Positions 49,051 through 57,793 of a DNA stretch of 64,000 nucleotides are shown here, one piece after another. The DNA comes from Roseomonas sp. 18066. GTDB taxonomy: Bacteria > Pseudomonadota > Alphaproteobacteria > Acetobacterales > Acetobacteraceae. The notes beneath the pieces were generated by a model. That model was given only the letters and a program-made list of their open reading frames with translations. It made no database searches and had not been told where the DNA came from. The position numbers and the translations under genes are program-made. The DNA lies in contig NZ_CACSJM010000006.1 of assembly GCF_902706185.1 (NCBI RefSeq), positions 1-64,000 on the forward strand. Direction: 5' to 3'. Each line of letters starts with the position of its first letter. The stretch's first letter is position 1.

Positions 49051-49750
49051 CCGACGGCGCAGGCGGCCTTCGCGGCGTCCTGCCGGTTGGCTTGCGCAAA
49101 GTCAGCCGCCCGTAATGGGTCAGGGCAATGCACAGGCCGGCAATCGCGAGGCAATGCAGGAAGAAGCCGGCGACGCTGTCCTCGAAGTTCCACCAGTCGA
49201 GCGACACCTGCATGCTGAGCCTGCCGCCCAGACCGAGCACGAAGGCGCTGCAGACGCCCTGGACCGCGATGGCGGCGGCCGCGGCGCGGAGGAGCCAGGC
49301 CCGCGCCTTGCTGGGCCTGTCCAGGCCGAACAGCCCGCGCGCCGCGCCCATCAGCATCGGCCAGCGCAGGCCCAGATGAACGGCCACGATCACCAGTGCC
49401 CAATAGGCGGCCAGGGTGTGGATCTGCCGCACGGTAAAGCCGCCGAAGGCCGAGAGAAGGCCTGACAGCGCGTTCGAGATCATGATGCTGGTCACCAGCA
49501 ACGCCAGCATGCAGCCGAGCAGCAGCAGCGTCAGCGCGGTGTTGAACAGCCCCCGCGTCTCGCGCCGCGCCTGGGGCAGGCGGCTCCACCAGCGCCGGTT
49601 AAGGACATTGTGCAGGATCAGCAGCAGGAACATCGCGGTTCCTGCCACCTCATGCGCGGTATTGCCGAGCCACCAGTAGGACAGGCCGAACAGCAGCAGG
49701 CTGGCCGAGGCCAGGTCCAGCAGCAGGCGCCGGGACAGGGCAGAGCTCAC
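49013..49750 (-). CDS. DUF4405/cytochrome b561-like membrane protein
   Basis: 245 residues with about six hydrophobic helices. His residues in the helices (GNTAHEVAG, LLILHNVLN, RQIHTLAAY, IVAVHLGLR) could ligate two haems. The start is GTG at 49750, overlapping the stop of the P460 gene (GTGA). It may move electrons across the membrane to or from the P460-type cytochrome. Confidence 0.75.
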   Translation of the reverse strand: MSSALSRRLLLDLASASLLLFGLSYWWLGNTAHEVAGTAMFLLLILHNVLNRRWWSRLPQARRETRGLFNTALTLLLLGCMLALLVTSIMISNALSGLLSAFGGFTVRQIHTLAAYWALVIVAVHLGLRWPMLMGAARGLFGLDRPSKARAWLLRAAAAAIAVQGVCSAFVLGLGGRLSMQVSLDWWNFEDSVAGFFLHCLAIAGLCIALTHYGRLTLRKPTGRTPRRPPAPSAIPDGEERPPAG

Positions 49751-50232
49751 TCGACCGGCGTGCCGTTGAAGCGGGGAATGCGATAGGCGGTGAACAGGTA
49801 GTCGGCGCCCTGCTGGCTGGTGTGGCAGGACTGGCAGCGGGCGGTGTTCTCGTTGAGGTTCAGGCTGCGATCCGGCCAGTACCATTGGAACTGCCAATCG
49901 GCGGTGCGGCGGCGCGCATCGTAGTCGGCGCCAAAGCCCTCGCCCTTCTCCATGACGAAGTAGCGGTAGAGCTTGCCGTCGCGGTAATCGACCAGCACGA
50001 AATGGGTGCCTGCCGGGATCGGCTGGCGGTTCTTTACCGCCTCGATCGCCTCAGGCGTGGTCATGATGTGCTCGGTCACATTGCCGCGCCGGACCGTCGT
50101 ATAATGGACGAGCTGGTCGAGATTCTCGGGGAAGCTGACCCGGTTGGGCTCGGCCTGGACCTGCCAGCCGATCGCCAGGATGGCCACGGCGGCAAGGGCC
50201 GCCAGAGCGAGGCTGCGCGCGGAAAACTTCAT
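49747..50232 (-). CDS. Cytochrome P460-family protein
   Basis: 161 residues with an N-terminal signal anchor (LALAALAAVAILAIGW) and one CxxCH (CQSCH) near the C-terminus. The body (DYRDGKLYRYFVMEKGEG; WQFQWYWPD) matches the cytochrome_P460 domain, whose members oxidise hydroxylamine or detoxify NO, or are plain c-type carriers. The start at 50232 is preferred, since the hairpin at 50266 sits directly before the ATG at 50262. Coupled to the membrane protein gene. Confidence 0.78.
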   Translation of the reverse strand: MKFSARSLALAALAAVAILAIGWQVQAEPNRVSFPENLDQLVHYTTVRRGNVTEHIMTTPEAIEAVKNRQPIPAGTHFVLVDYRDGKLYRYFVMEKGEGFGADYDARRRTADWQFQWYWPDRSLNLNENTARCQSCHTSQQGADYLFTAYRIPRFNGTPVE

Positions 50233-50265
50233 GGCTGCTGTGCTCGCGAAGACGCGTGGCATGCA

Positions 50266-50296
50266 CCCGGTCGACGATCACTTGCCGTCGACCGGG
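50266..50296 (-). terminator. Perfect 10-bp inverted repeat between hydrolase and P460 genes
   Basis: CCCGGTCGAC (50266-50275) and GTCGACCGGG (50287-50296) with an 11-nt loop, 11 bp after the hydrolase stop. There is no T-run. It may end hydrolase transcription or serve as an operator. Confidence 0.45.
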
Positions 50297-50306
50297 CACG
50301 GCCCGC

Positions 50307-51419
50307 TCAGGTGGGAGGAGCTTCGATCGTCCGGGCGAAGAAAGGTGTCAGGCTGTCCATGGCGGCCGCGACATAGGCCGGAACCCAGTAGGTCTCGATA
50401 TGCGTCGCACCGTCGATCCGGACTAAGGCCTTGTCCGTGGTGCCGACCGCCTTCGGAAAGGCTTCCTCGGTCATGTACAGGCTGTCGGCCTTGCTGCCGG
50501 CGATCATCAGCAGCGGCTGGTCGATCAGCGCAATCGAGTCCGTCGCGTCCCAGCGCATCAGGTCGAGCAGGCTGCTCGTGGTGTACTTGAAGGTGGAATT
50601 GGGATGCGCATGGGTCTTCCAGTAGTATTCGTAGCCCTGGCGGTACATCTCGAAGGGCAGCGCCGCGATCTGCGCATCGGTCATGTCCGCATCGCCGGCA
50701 TAGAGGATCTCGCCCCCCGCCGCTTCCTGCGCCCGCGCGGTTGAAGCCTGCCGCAGCCGCGCCTCGATCGTTCTGACCTGGCTGTCGGCAAAGCCGTTGC
50801 GGCGAACGCGGCCGGAGTTGAACATGCTCAGCGTCGCAATTGCCTTGAAGCGCTTGTCCGTGGCTGCTGCCGCCAGCGAATATCCGCCGCCGCCGCAGAT
50901 GCCCAGCAGACCGAGCCGTGCGGCATCCACCCCGGCGTAGCGGGTGATGAAATCCGCGGCACCATGGATGTCCTCGATCCGGAAGGCCGGCTTGTCGATG
51001 CTGCGCGGCAGGCCGCCGCTACCGCCCTGATAGGCCGCGTCAGCCGCAATCGCGATATAGCCGAGCTCGGCCAGGCGCTGTGCATACAGGCCCGCCACCT
51101 GCTCCTTCACGCCGCCGTTGGGATGCGCGACCACGATCGCGGGGTACCGCCGGGCCGCGTCGTAGCCGGGCGGGGTATAGACATTGGCTGCGATGTCGAG
51201 GCCGTTGAGCTTGTAGCTGACCGGGCGGATATTGACCTTGCCGGCTTCGTTCGCTGTCAACGCACCACGATAGACCAGCCCGAACGGGTTCCGCGCGTTG
51301 TCGGCGGCGGTTGCTGTTGCTGGCGCCATGGCCATGACTCCTGTGAATGTTCCTGATACGGCCAGCGTGGTTGCCGCGAGGAGGTTCCGGCGCGACATGC
51401 GGATGTCGGCGTCGTGCAT
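50307..51419 (-). CDS. Tat-exported alpha/beta hydrolase with Cys nucleophile (dienelactone hydrolase-like)
   Basis: 370 residues with a twin-arginine-type leader (MSRRNLLAATTLAVSG). The nucleophile elbow reads GICGGGG, so the nucleophile is Cys as in dienelactone hydrolase, with Asp in GSKADSLY and His in GATHIETYW. Likely a hydrolase of lactones or esters in the periplasm. The next upstream gene, 26 bp away on the same strand, encodes a second secreted hydrolase. Confidence 0.85.
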   Translation of the reverse strand: MHDADIRMSRRNLLAATTLAVSGTFTGVMAMAPATATAADNARNPFGLVYRGALTANEAGKVNIRPVSYKLNGLDIAANVYTPPGYDAARRYPAIVVAHPNGGVKEQVAGLYAQRLAELGYIAIAADAAYQGGSGGLPRSIDKPAFRIEDIHGAADFITRYAGVDAARLGLLGICGGGGYSLAAAATDKRFKAIATLSMFNSGRVRRNGFADSQVRTIEARLRQASTARAQEAAGGEILYAGDADMTDAQIAALPFEMYRQGYEYYWKTHAHPNSTFKYTTSSLLDLMRWDATDSIALIDQPLLMIAGSKADSLYMTEEAFPKAVGTTDKALVRIDGATHIETYWVPAYVAAAMDSLTPFFARTIEAPPT

Positions 51420-51445
51420 CGTGGTGTCCTCTCGATGAGAGCGTG

Positions 51446-52576
51446 TCAGTCCAGCTTCTTCGCGGCGAGAAAGCGTGAGACCTGATTAGCGATCTCGACG
51501 TTGTTCAGGTCGGAGAAGGGGAAGTGCGTGTTGCCGTGGATGCCCGCCTCCGGCAGGTGCACGACCTGCACGTCGCCGCCATGCCGGTTGACGGCGTCGC
51601 GCCAGAGCCGCGCCATCTTCAGCCGTCCGCGCCAGGCATCCTGGGTGGGGATGTCGCTCGGCGTCGCCGGGATGTTGTCGCCGTAGAAGATGACGATGGG
51701 GATGCGGGTCAGCGCCATGAACTCGGCCATCGGCACCGGCATGCCGGCGACGGTGTCGAAGCTGGTCGGGATCGCGGCCGGTACCTCGCCTTCGGGGAAG
51801 ACGAAGTTGCTGCCGGGCTCGAAGGCGACGATGGCGCGGATATTCGGGCTCTTGATCGCCGCTACCCAGCCCGGGCCGCCGGACTGCGAATGGGTGAACA
51901 GGATGCCGGGCCCGATGCGGCCGAACAGGGCGGCGACACCGTCCGACACGACATTCATGTCGAAGGCGCCGGTGTTCGGCGTCATGGCACGGAAATACTG
52001 GTTCAGGGTCTCGGGTGCGCGGTCGAACTGCACGCCGTCGAAATAGTTTGGCCAGATGCCGACACGGAACTGCCCGAACCAGAATTGCTCATCCGGGGTC
52101 GGCGTGAGGGTCGCTGCGACCGTGCTGCGACCGGCATTGCCGCGGCGGGGCTGGTCGACCAGGTAGGTTGCAAAACGGCGGCGCAGGAAGATGTTCTGGA
52201 AGCCCTCGCGGCCATCCGCGGTGGTCTCCCAGGTCTTCGAGAACTGCCCTGCCCCGTGCCACATGACGATCGGAAGCCGGCGCGCATCGGGCGGGACCTG
52301 GTAGAAGGCGTAGAGGTGGTCGCCGCGGAAAGTCTGCCCGGCGGGCTCAAGCGGGCGGTGGGGATCGAAGGTCCCGGGTGCCGTTGCGACGGTGCCCCCA
52401 ACGGCGAAGCTGCCCTGCTCCTGGATCACCAGCGGCGCAGGCCGCCCGGCCTGCTGGGCCAGGGCGACGGGCGCCGCTAGGAGGCTCGCGGCCATCCACA
52501 GCGTCGTGGCAAGGGACTTCGTTCTATGCACGGTGCGAGCCTCTGGCGTGAACTGCTGCACTAACATGAACCCCAA
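51446..52576 (-). CDS. Secreted alpha/beta hydrolase (esterase-like)
   Basis: 376 residues with a signal peptide (LATTLWMAASLLAAPVALAQ). The Ser nucleophile is in FTHSQSGGPG; the likely His is in AGIHGNTHFPFSDLNN. WHGAGQFSKTWE forms the oxyanion region. It heads the two-hydrolase unit and its promoter carries an ATTAG-N5-CTAAT box. The start could also be a few codons later than 52576. Confidence 0.85.
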   Translation of the reverse strand: MGFMLVQQFTPEARTVHRTKSLATTLWMAASLLAAPVALAQQAGRPAPLVIQEQGSFAVGGTVATAPGTFDPHRPLEPAGQTFRGDHLYAFYQVPPDARRLPIVMWHGAGQFSKTWETTADGREGFQNIFLRRRFATYLVDQPRRGNAGRSTVAATLTPTPDEQFWFGQFRVGIWPNYFDGVQFDRAPETLNQYFRAMTPNTGAFDMNVVSDGVAALFGRIGPGILFTHSQSGGPGWVAAIKSPNIRAIVAFEPGSNFVFPEGEVPAAIPTSFDTVAGMPVPMAEFMALTRIPIVIFYGDNIPATPSDIPTQDAWRGRLKMARLWRDAVNRHGGDVQVVHLPEAGIHGNTHFPFSDLNNVEIANQVSRFLAAKKLD

Positions 52577-52923
52577 TTCATTCTCCGATTAGGCGGGTAT
52601 CGCCAATAACAATCATTAGCCCATCTAATCTCTGGTGGGATTCTCAACGTGGCGCTCAGCCCGGTAGGTGCTGCCAAGTTTTCGCCTTGCGCTAGTGGAA
52701 TGACGGCTGTACCTGCTCGCCACTCCTAGAATCCAATTTTGATGACGACGCGAGGCAGCGCGGGGTGGGCACATGGAAATCGGTGCCGCGCTGGGGTTGA
52801 AGATCTCTGGAGAGGCTCTGTCGCCTCCGCCGATCTCCAGTATTTTGGTGCTGCTCGGACCTAGTAGTGCACGATGAGGCGTGGTCTTCTCGCCATGTTC
52901 GCTACGATTCGCAAGGAACGTGC
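52577..52923. other. Gap between cargo block B and the Avs-like gene
   Basis: About 350 bp with no supported gene. It holds a LysR-type box (52615-52629) and an ATTAG half-site (52588-52592) serving the leftward hydrolase gene, then the leader of the Avs-like gene. Confidence 0.55.
52615..52629. promoter_or_regulatory. LysR-type box (ATTAG-N5-CTAAT)
   Basis: ATTAG-CCCAT-CTAAT, perfect inverted repeat with T-N11-A geometry, 39 bp upstream of the leftward hydrolase start. Confidence 0.55.
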
Positions 52924-55900
52924 ATGGCGAAGAAGCCCCGCCAGCCTAGCTTGCCTATCGACCCCGTTAACGGCTTCCTTTGCTCCCTGCCACACACAGG
53001 GGAGGCCGGCTTCGAAGGCCTCGTCGCTCGTGTCCTCACGGCCGAGACGGGCCGTACCTTCCGCCTGCAGCGCTCTGGGAACCAGGCGGGACGAGATGCC
53101 GAGACTGAGCTCGGAACCGGCACGGTCATCAGCATGGAGGCGAAGCACTATTCGAAGTCCATGCCTGACCTGCGAGACTTGACTGGCGGCTTGGCGCAGG
53201 CATCACTCCTTCACCCTCCGGTCGATGTCTGGGTGGTGGCGACGACGGCGCCGCTCTCCCCGGAGATGCAGCGAGAGATCGGCGAGCACGCTCGGGGTCA
53301 TGGCATCGATTGGTTCGCGCTCGATGCTGACCCCGAGGGACCCAGGCTGCTCTGGTTGCTTGCTGCGCAGGAAAAGGCGGTACTGGCCTTTGCCGAGCAG
53401 CATCATCCCACTGTCGATCGCGCTGCCTTGGCATCGGCGCTGCAAGCCCTGACGCAGTCGGAGGGGTTTGGCGATCGCCTCGCCCGACTTCGACACGCTT
53501 TGCACAGCAAGATCCTCGGGTTTGCCGACGCAGCAGGCAAGGTACACGCGGCGGTCCGCGGCGCCCTCAGTTCTCCCTCTGAGATGGGCCGACGCTTCAA
53601 CCAGGATGTTGCGGTGCTCGCCGCGGGCCGCGAAGTCGTCCCACGTCTCGATATCTCCAGAGGGCTGGACCGTTGGTTGCACGATCTTGCACCTGCCGGC
53701 ACGCATGCCGCAGTGCTCGGAGAAGAAGGCGCTGGTAAGACCTGGGCGGTCCTGGCGTGGATTGCCGATCTCCTCGAGCAGCCTTGGACCGGCTGGCTGG
53801 TGGTGCCGATATCCGCTTCGGCGACCCGGTTCGGCGATGGCGACACGATCGAGGATATCCTGCCGCTTGCGCTGGCCCGATGGACGGAAACCGACGAGGA
53901 AGAGTGGCGGCCCCGGCTGCGGCGCTGGCTCAACGACAAGGGGCCGACCCCGCCGCGCCTGCTCGTGATCCTGGATGGTCTGAACGAGCGGACGGAGCTT
54001 TACTGGGCAGCCATCCTGTCCAGATTGGAGGAGCCCGCTTGGGCGGGGCGGGTCGCCGCGGTCATCGTCGATCGGCCGCTTCACTGGGACGAAGCCTGCG
54101 CCCGGAAGATGGGCACGCCGTTTCACCGGGTGCCGGTGGCAGGCTACACGCCAGCGGAGCTTCGCCTTGCGTTGCGTGCCCAGGGCGTCGACGCAGCGAA
54201 GGTGCCGCCAGACCTTGATGACCTGATCCGGCTGCCGCGGTACTGCGGGCTGGTTTGCCGCCATTTCGCGGAGATGGCGGCATCTGGGGACTTCACCCGG
54301 GCCAGGGTTATCTATCTCGATACGCGCGATCGTGCCGCGAGCCGTCGGAAGTATCCGCTTACCAATCAAGAATTCGAAGACCTTGTGGTCGAGGCCGCGC
54401 GTCTGCATCGGAAATCCCGAGACGGCGTGCCGAAGCACGACTTTGCCGCCCTTGTTCCAGGCCCTGACCGAAGCCGCGACGTTGTCGCGGAGCTGCACAG
54501 CTCCGGTATCCTCGTGCCGGTCGCGGGCAGCACGGGACGCTACAGGGTGGAACCCGTGCGCCTTGCCTATGCGATCGGCTTGCTCCTGGCCGAGGATCTC
54601 GCCAGCCGAGCCCGATCAGGCGCCGGCGAGGCCGAGATCGACGAGGCGATCGCTCAATGGCTGGAGCCAGAGCCGGATGCTGACCTAAAGGTAGAGGCCG
54701 CGGCGGCTGCGCTGTTCCGTGCGACCCTCGCGATGGACAGCTATCCTGCCATCGCCAGGCGTGCCTTGTTGCATCACTGGCTGCGTCTGCGGAACTGGAA
54801 CGACAACGCCCGCATCGCAGTCCTTGCCTATGTCCGGCGTATCCCGGAGGACTTCGTCGCAGCCGCCGAGCGCATATGGTCCAGCGACGGGGCCTATGGC
54901 GGTGGCGAGGATTTCGTCGCGCGAGCCTTTATCGAGCATCGCGACGACCCTGCCGTGCAGCCGATCCTGATTGCCGCCGTCGAATATTGGCTCGGCTTTG
55001 TCCAGGAGGTCGGCTTTCCGTTCCACCGCGCGCAGGAGGGGCAGGCAGGCCTCGGCCCGGAGCCGGCGGAGATCCGGTCCCGCCTCGATGCCCTTGCCGC
55101 CGAAGGCTCGGTTGCTGGGAAACTGGGCATCAAACTGCATGCAACCGGGAGCGACGGCCTGATCCGGTTACGCTCGCTCGCGCTTGGGGTCATGTCGGCC
55201 GGATCGCGCCTGCCATTCGCACGCGCCATCCCGACCTGGGCGGTGTCCTCGGCGGTCATGGATTACACGCTCGAAGCCGACAAGGCCGCCTGGATCCTCC
55301 AGCTCACGGATGAGGATCTCGATCCCGTTTTGTTGCCTGCGGCCCTTGCACTGGCACAGGGCGACGAGACCGAGAGGGAGGCGGCGCGTATGCTGCTTCG
55401 CGCCCTGGGGACGCACGGGGCAGGCAACATCGCTACCCTCCATCCGGCGCCGCTGAACGAGGACTTCGAGCGGCTAAGGCGCCAGCATGCAGCCGATCCT
55501 TGCCGTGGGTTCTTCCAGCTGACCGAGCCCGAATGCGAGACCTGCCTCGGGCGCGACGATATTCCGATGAGGGCATTGCTTCTCAAAAGCGAGAGCTATC
55601 TTCTCGATCCGAATGCAAGTGTCCCGTCAGCCTTTCTGGATCGGGTCGAAGTCGAATTGGCACTGATTTCCGCAGACGCATTCGGCAGTCACCGCTCACA
55701 TACATCCCAGGATCACGATCGGGAGCGGATGGAAGTTGTCCTCGCCGGGCGCCGGCCGGGTCCGCTGGCAGTCTTCTACCGGCGTGTCATCGCCTCCCTT
55801 CCAGCTCGTTGCCCTGAAGATGCAGCCGGGATAGGCCGGTCTTTGCCGGCCTTCGCTCCCCTGCTGACGCGAAGGGATGCCGATATACTGTTGGCCGCGG

Positions 55901-57636
55901 TCCAACGGCTCGACGCAGAGCAGTTGGGTAAAAGCGAAGTCGGCCTGGTTGGAGGGCTGTTCTTCGGCACCTTGCTGCTGCTCACGCCGGAGCAGCGTGC
56001 CCAGCAGCTTCTTCGACGCGCCGAGGCCGGATTTGACTTTCGAGATTGCGAGAAGTGGAACGGAGGCCTCGCGTCGGAGATGCGGGCTGACATCCTTAGT
56101 ATGCTCCACGATCCTGCCACCTCGCCCCAACGACTGATTCGTTGCTTGCTACTGCTGGGCGCCAATGCAGGGCCTACGATGGGTCTTGCCCAACACATCC
56201 TTCGCCTGGCGCACCATGGGAGCAAGCTTGTTCGCGGTGCTGCCCTGCGCGCCGCCTACATCCTGAAGGATGCCAAGCTTGGTCGCGCCCTCGCAGACAT
56301 TGTCCAGCCCTCCGCGACGGAACACCGGCGTCAGTGGGAGGAGGGCTACGGGTCGTCTTTGCTGGCCCGGTACGGCAAACATCTGCCATTGGATGATTTG
56401 GCGAGCCGGTTGCATCCGGCGGCCTTGTCATTCGCGCTAGTTTGGCAAGATCGGGACGATGCCGACATCAGGCGTGCCGCGGCGTTCTTGGAATTGGGCT
56501 GGGCGCGCGCTGCAGATGCAGACGCGTCCACCACCATGACCCCACCCGCGGTGGACAGCTTGCCGACGGAGGAGACGGCCGGCATGGGCCGGCCGGTCGT
56601 GCAGACCGGCGGTGCCGATGACGACGATTCGACGGCATCGCTCGGCCAGGGGCGCGAAGCCTTCCTGCCTGATGACCGTGGCCGGCAGTGGGACGCCTTT
56701 CTCCGCCGAATGGCCGAGCGCGAGCGGGCGCTTGAGGAGGCTTGGGGAACCGACGCATTCAGTTGGTACGCGACCTTCTTTTCCGCCGATGGCCTGACGC
56801 GGATCGTAAAGCAACGTCCCGATCTGGCTGACCGGTGGGCTCAGGCCGTCATCGACGACCTGGATGACGCCCTCCAGATTCGCCTGAATGGTTTCAATGG
56901 CCCTCTGGCCGCGGCCATGTTTCAGTCACGCCATCCGCTTGCGCTTGAGTTCTGGCAGGCTCTTTTTCGCCGTTCCTCATCAGGTGACGACATCATCCGC
57001 ATTGCCTTCGATGCACCGGATGGCGAGGAAGCTGGTGACGCGGCACGCGATGAGGTCCTGGCGGCCTGCCGGTCCGACGAAGCCCTCCAGCGCGTCGCGC
57101 TCCATACCATGTGGTCGGATCGTCAGGCGTGGTTCGATGCCGCCGTTGACCGGTGTCTCGGCGCAGGGCCTCTCTGGCGGCGGGCCGTGGGCCTTTACCT
57201 CCTGAGCTTCTCGGATGTCGAGCTGGATCGTTTCGACGTCTTCCTGGCGAAAGCGGATATTGCCGGGACCTGGGTGACAGGCAGGGTGGATGATCTGCGT
57301 GCCAGGGTAGTGGCGAACCGGCGGGCCAAGGAATGGTATCGGCGATTCTGCGTGGCGGATGATCCCGTGACGTCCTGGGGCGCCTTCCGCATGGTTCTCG
57401 CGACGGCGGATGGCCGGTTCGCGATCTGGAGAACGACAGCGGAGGCTGGACTCCATGGCGCCTGGAAGCTGCCCTATGTCGCCAGCAACGAAACCGCCTT
57501 GTCACAGGCGATAAAGAAGCGTGCCGGCGAAGAAGGCAAGCTGTTCGGTACGCGAACCCAGCGCGGGCATATCTCTCCCTTTGTCCTGGGTAAAACATCA
57601 GCAGGCGGCGCGGCAGCAACGTCCTCGCAGGGCTGA
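52924..57636 (+). CDS. STAND NTPase with N-terminal Mrr-like nuclease domain, Avs-type antiviral protein
   Basis: 1570 residues. The N-terminal domain (about 20-140) has a PD-(D/E)xK restriction-like site: Glu in GFEGLV, Asp58 in GRDAE and E72-A-K74 in MEAKHY. The STAND NTPase follows with Walker A GEEGAGKT (266-273) and Walker B LLVILDGLNE (346-355). The remaining 1000 or so residues are helical and probably form the sensor. This order and length match Avs4-type proteins, which recognise a phage protein, tetramerise and cut DNA. ATG at 52924 is preceded by AAGGAA; the frame is open to 52867. It stands alone beside the integrase, a usual defence cargo slot. The sensed phage protein cannot be predicted. 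Confidence 0.78.
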   Translation: MAKKPRQPSLPIDPVNGFLCSLPHTGEAGFEGLVARVLTAETGRTFRLQRSGNQAGRDAETELGTGTVISMEAKHYSKSMPDLRDLTGGLAQASLLHPPVDVWVVATTAPLSPEMQREIGEHARGHGIDWFALDADPEGPRLLWLLAAQEKAVLAFAEQHHPTVDRAALASALQALTQSEGFGDRLARLRHALHSKILGFADAAGKVHAAVRGALSSPSEMGRRFNQDVAVLAAGREVVPRLDISRGLDRWLHDLAPAGTHAAVLGEEGAGKTWAVLAWIADLLEQPWTGWLVVPISASATRFGDGDTIEDILPLALARWTETDEEEWRPRLRRWLNDKGPTPPRLLVILDGLNERTELYWAAILSRLEEPAWAGRVAAVIVDRPLHWDEACARKMGTPFHRVPVAGYTPAELRLALRAQGVDAAKVPPDLDDLIRLPRYCGLVCRHFAEMAASGDFTRARVIYLDTRDRAASRRKYPLTNQEFEDLVVEAARLHRKSRDGVPKHDFAALVPGPDRSRDVVAELHSSGILVPVAGSTGRYRVEPVRLAYAIGLLLAEDLASRARSGAGEAEIDEAIAQWLEPEPDADLKVEAAAAALFRATLAMDSYPAIARRALLHHWLRLRNWNDNARIAVLAYVRRIPEDFVAAAERIWSSDGAYGGGEDFVARAFIEHRDDPAVQPILIAAVEYWLGFVQEVGFPFHRAQEGQAGLGPEPAEIRSRLDALAAEGSVAGKLGIKLHATGSDGLIRLRSLALGVMSAGSRLPFARAIPTWAVSSAVMDYTLEADKAAWILQLTDEDLDPVLLPAALALAQGDETEREAARMLLRALGTHGAGNIATLHPAPLNEDFERLRRQHAADPCRGFFQLTEPECETCLGRDDIPMRALLLKSESYLLDPNASVPSAFLDRVEVELALISADAFGSHRSHTSQDHDRERMEVVLAGRRPGPLAVFYRRVIASLPARCPEDAAGIGRSLPAFAPLLTRRDADILLAAVQRLDAEQLGKSEVGLVGGLFFGTLLLLTPEQRAQQLLRRAEAGFDFRDCEKWNGGLASEMRADILSMLHDPATSPQRLIRCLLLLGANAGPTMGLAQHILRLAHHGSKLVRGAALRAAYILKDAKLGRALADIVQPSATEHRRQWEEGYGSSLLARYGKHLPLDDLASRLHPAALSFALVWQDRDDADIRRAAAFLELGWARAADADASTTMTPPAVDSLPTEETAGMGRPVVQTGGADDDDSTASLGQGREAFLPDDRGRQWDAFLRRMAERERALEEAWGTDAFSWYATFFSADGLTRIVKQRPDLADRWAQAVIDDLDDALQIRLNGFNGPLAAAMFQSRHPLALEFWQALFRRSSSGDDIIRIAFDAPDGEEAGDAARDEVLAACRSDEALQRVALHTMWSDRQAWFDAAVDRCLGAGPLWRRAVGLYLLSFSDVELDRFDVFLAKADIAGTWVTGRVDDLRARVVANRRAKEWYRRFCVADDPVTSWGAFRMVLATADGRFAIWRTTAEAGLHGAWKLPYVASNETALSQAIKKRAGEEGKLFGTRTQRGHISPFVLGKTSAGGAAATSSQG

Positions 57637-57761
57637 AAGCCTTTTTCGGGCAGGGCGTCAGCCCAGTGCCGGGTAGGACGGATAACAATCGATCCGCCAG
57701 CCGAGGCCATGATTGCCGCTCCGTAGCGGGCTGACAGCTGCTGAGGCCGCTGGCGGTGCGC

Positions 57762-57783
57762 CATGACCCCTATGATCCCTATG
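57762..57783 (-). repeat. 9-bp CATAGGGRT repeats, inverted relative to the left array
   Basis: On the minus strand CATAGGGAT, CATAGGGGT and a partial CATG, starting 11 bp after the integrase stop. Same unit and period as the array at 20074-20118. Confidence 0.6.
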
Positions 57784-57793
57784 CCGCCGCGGC

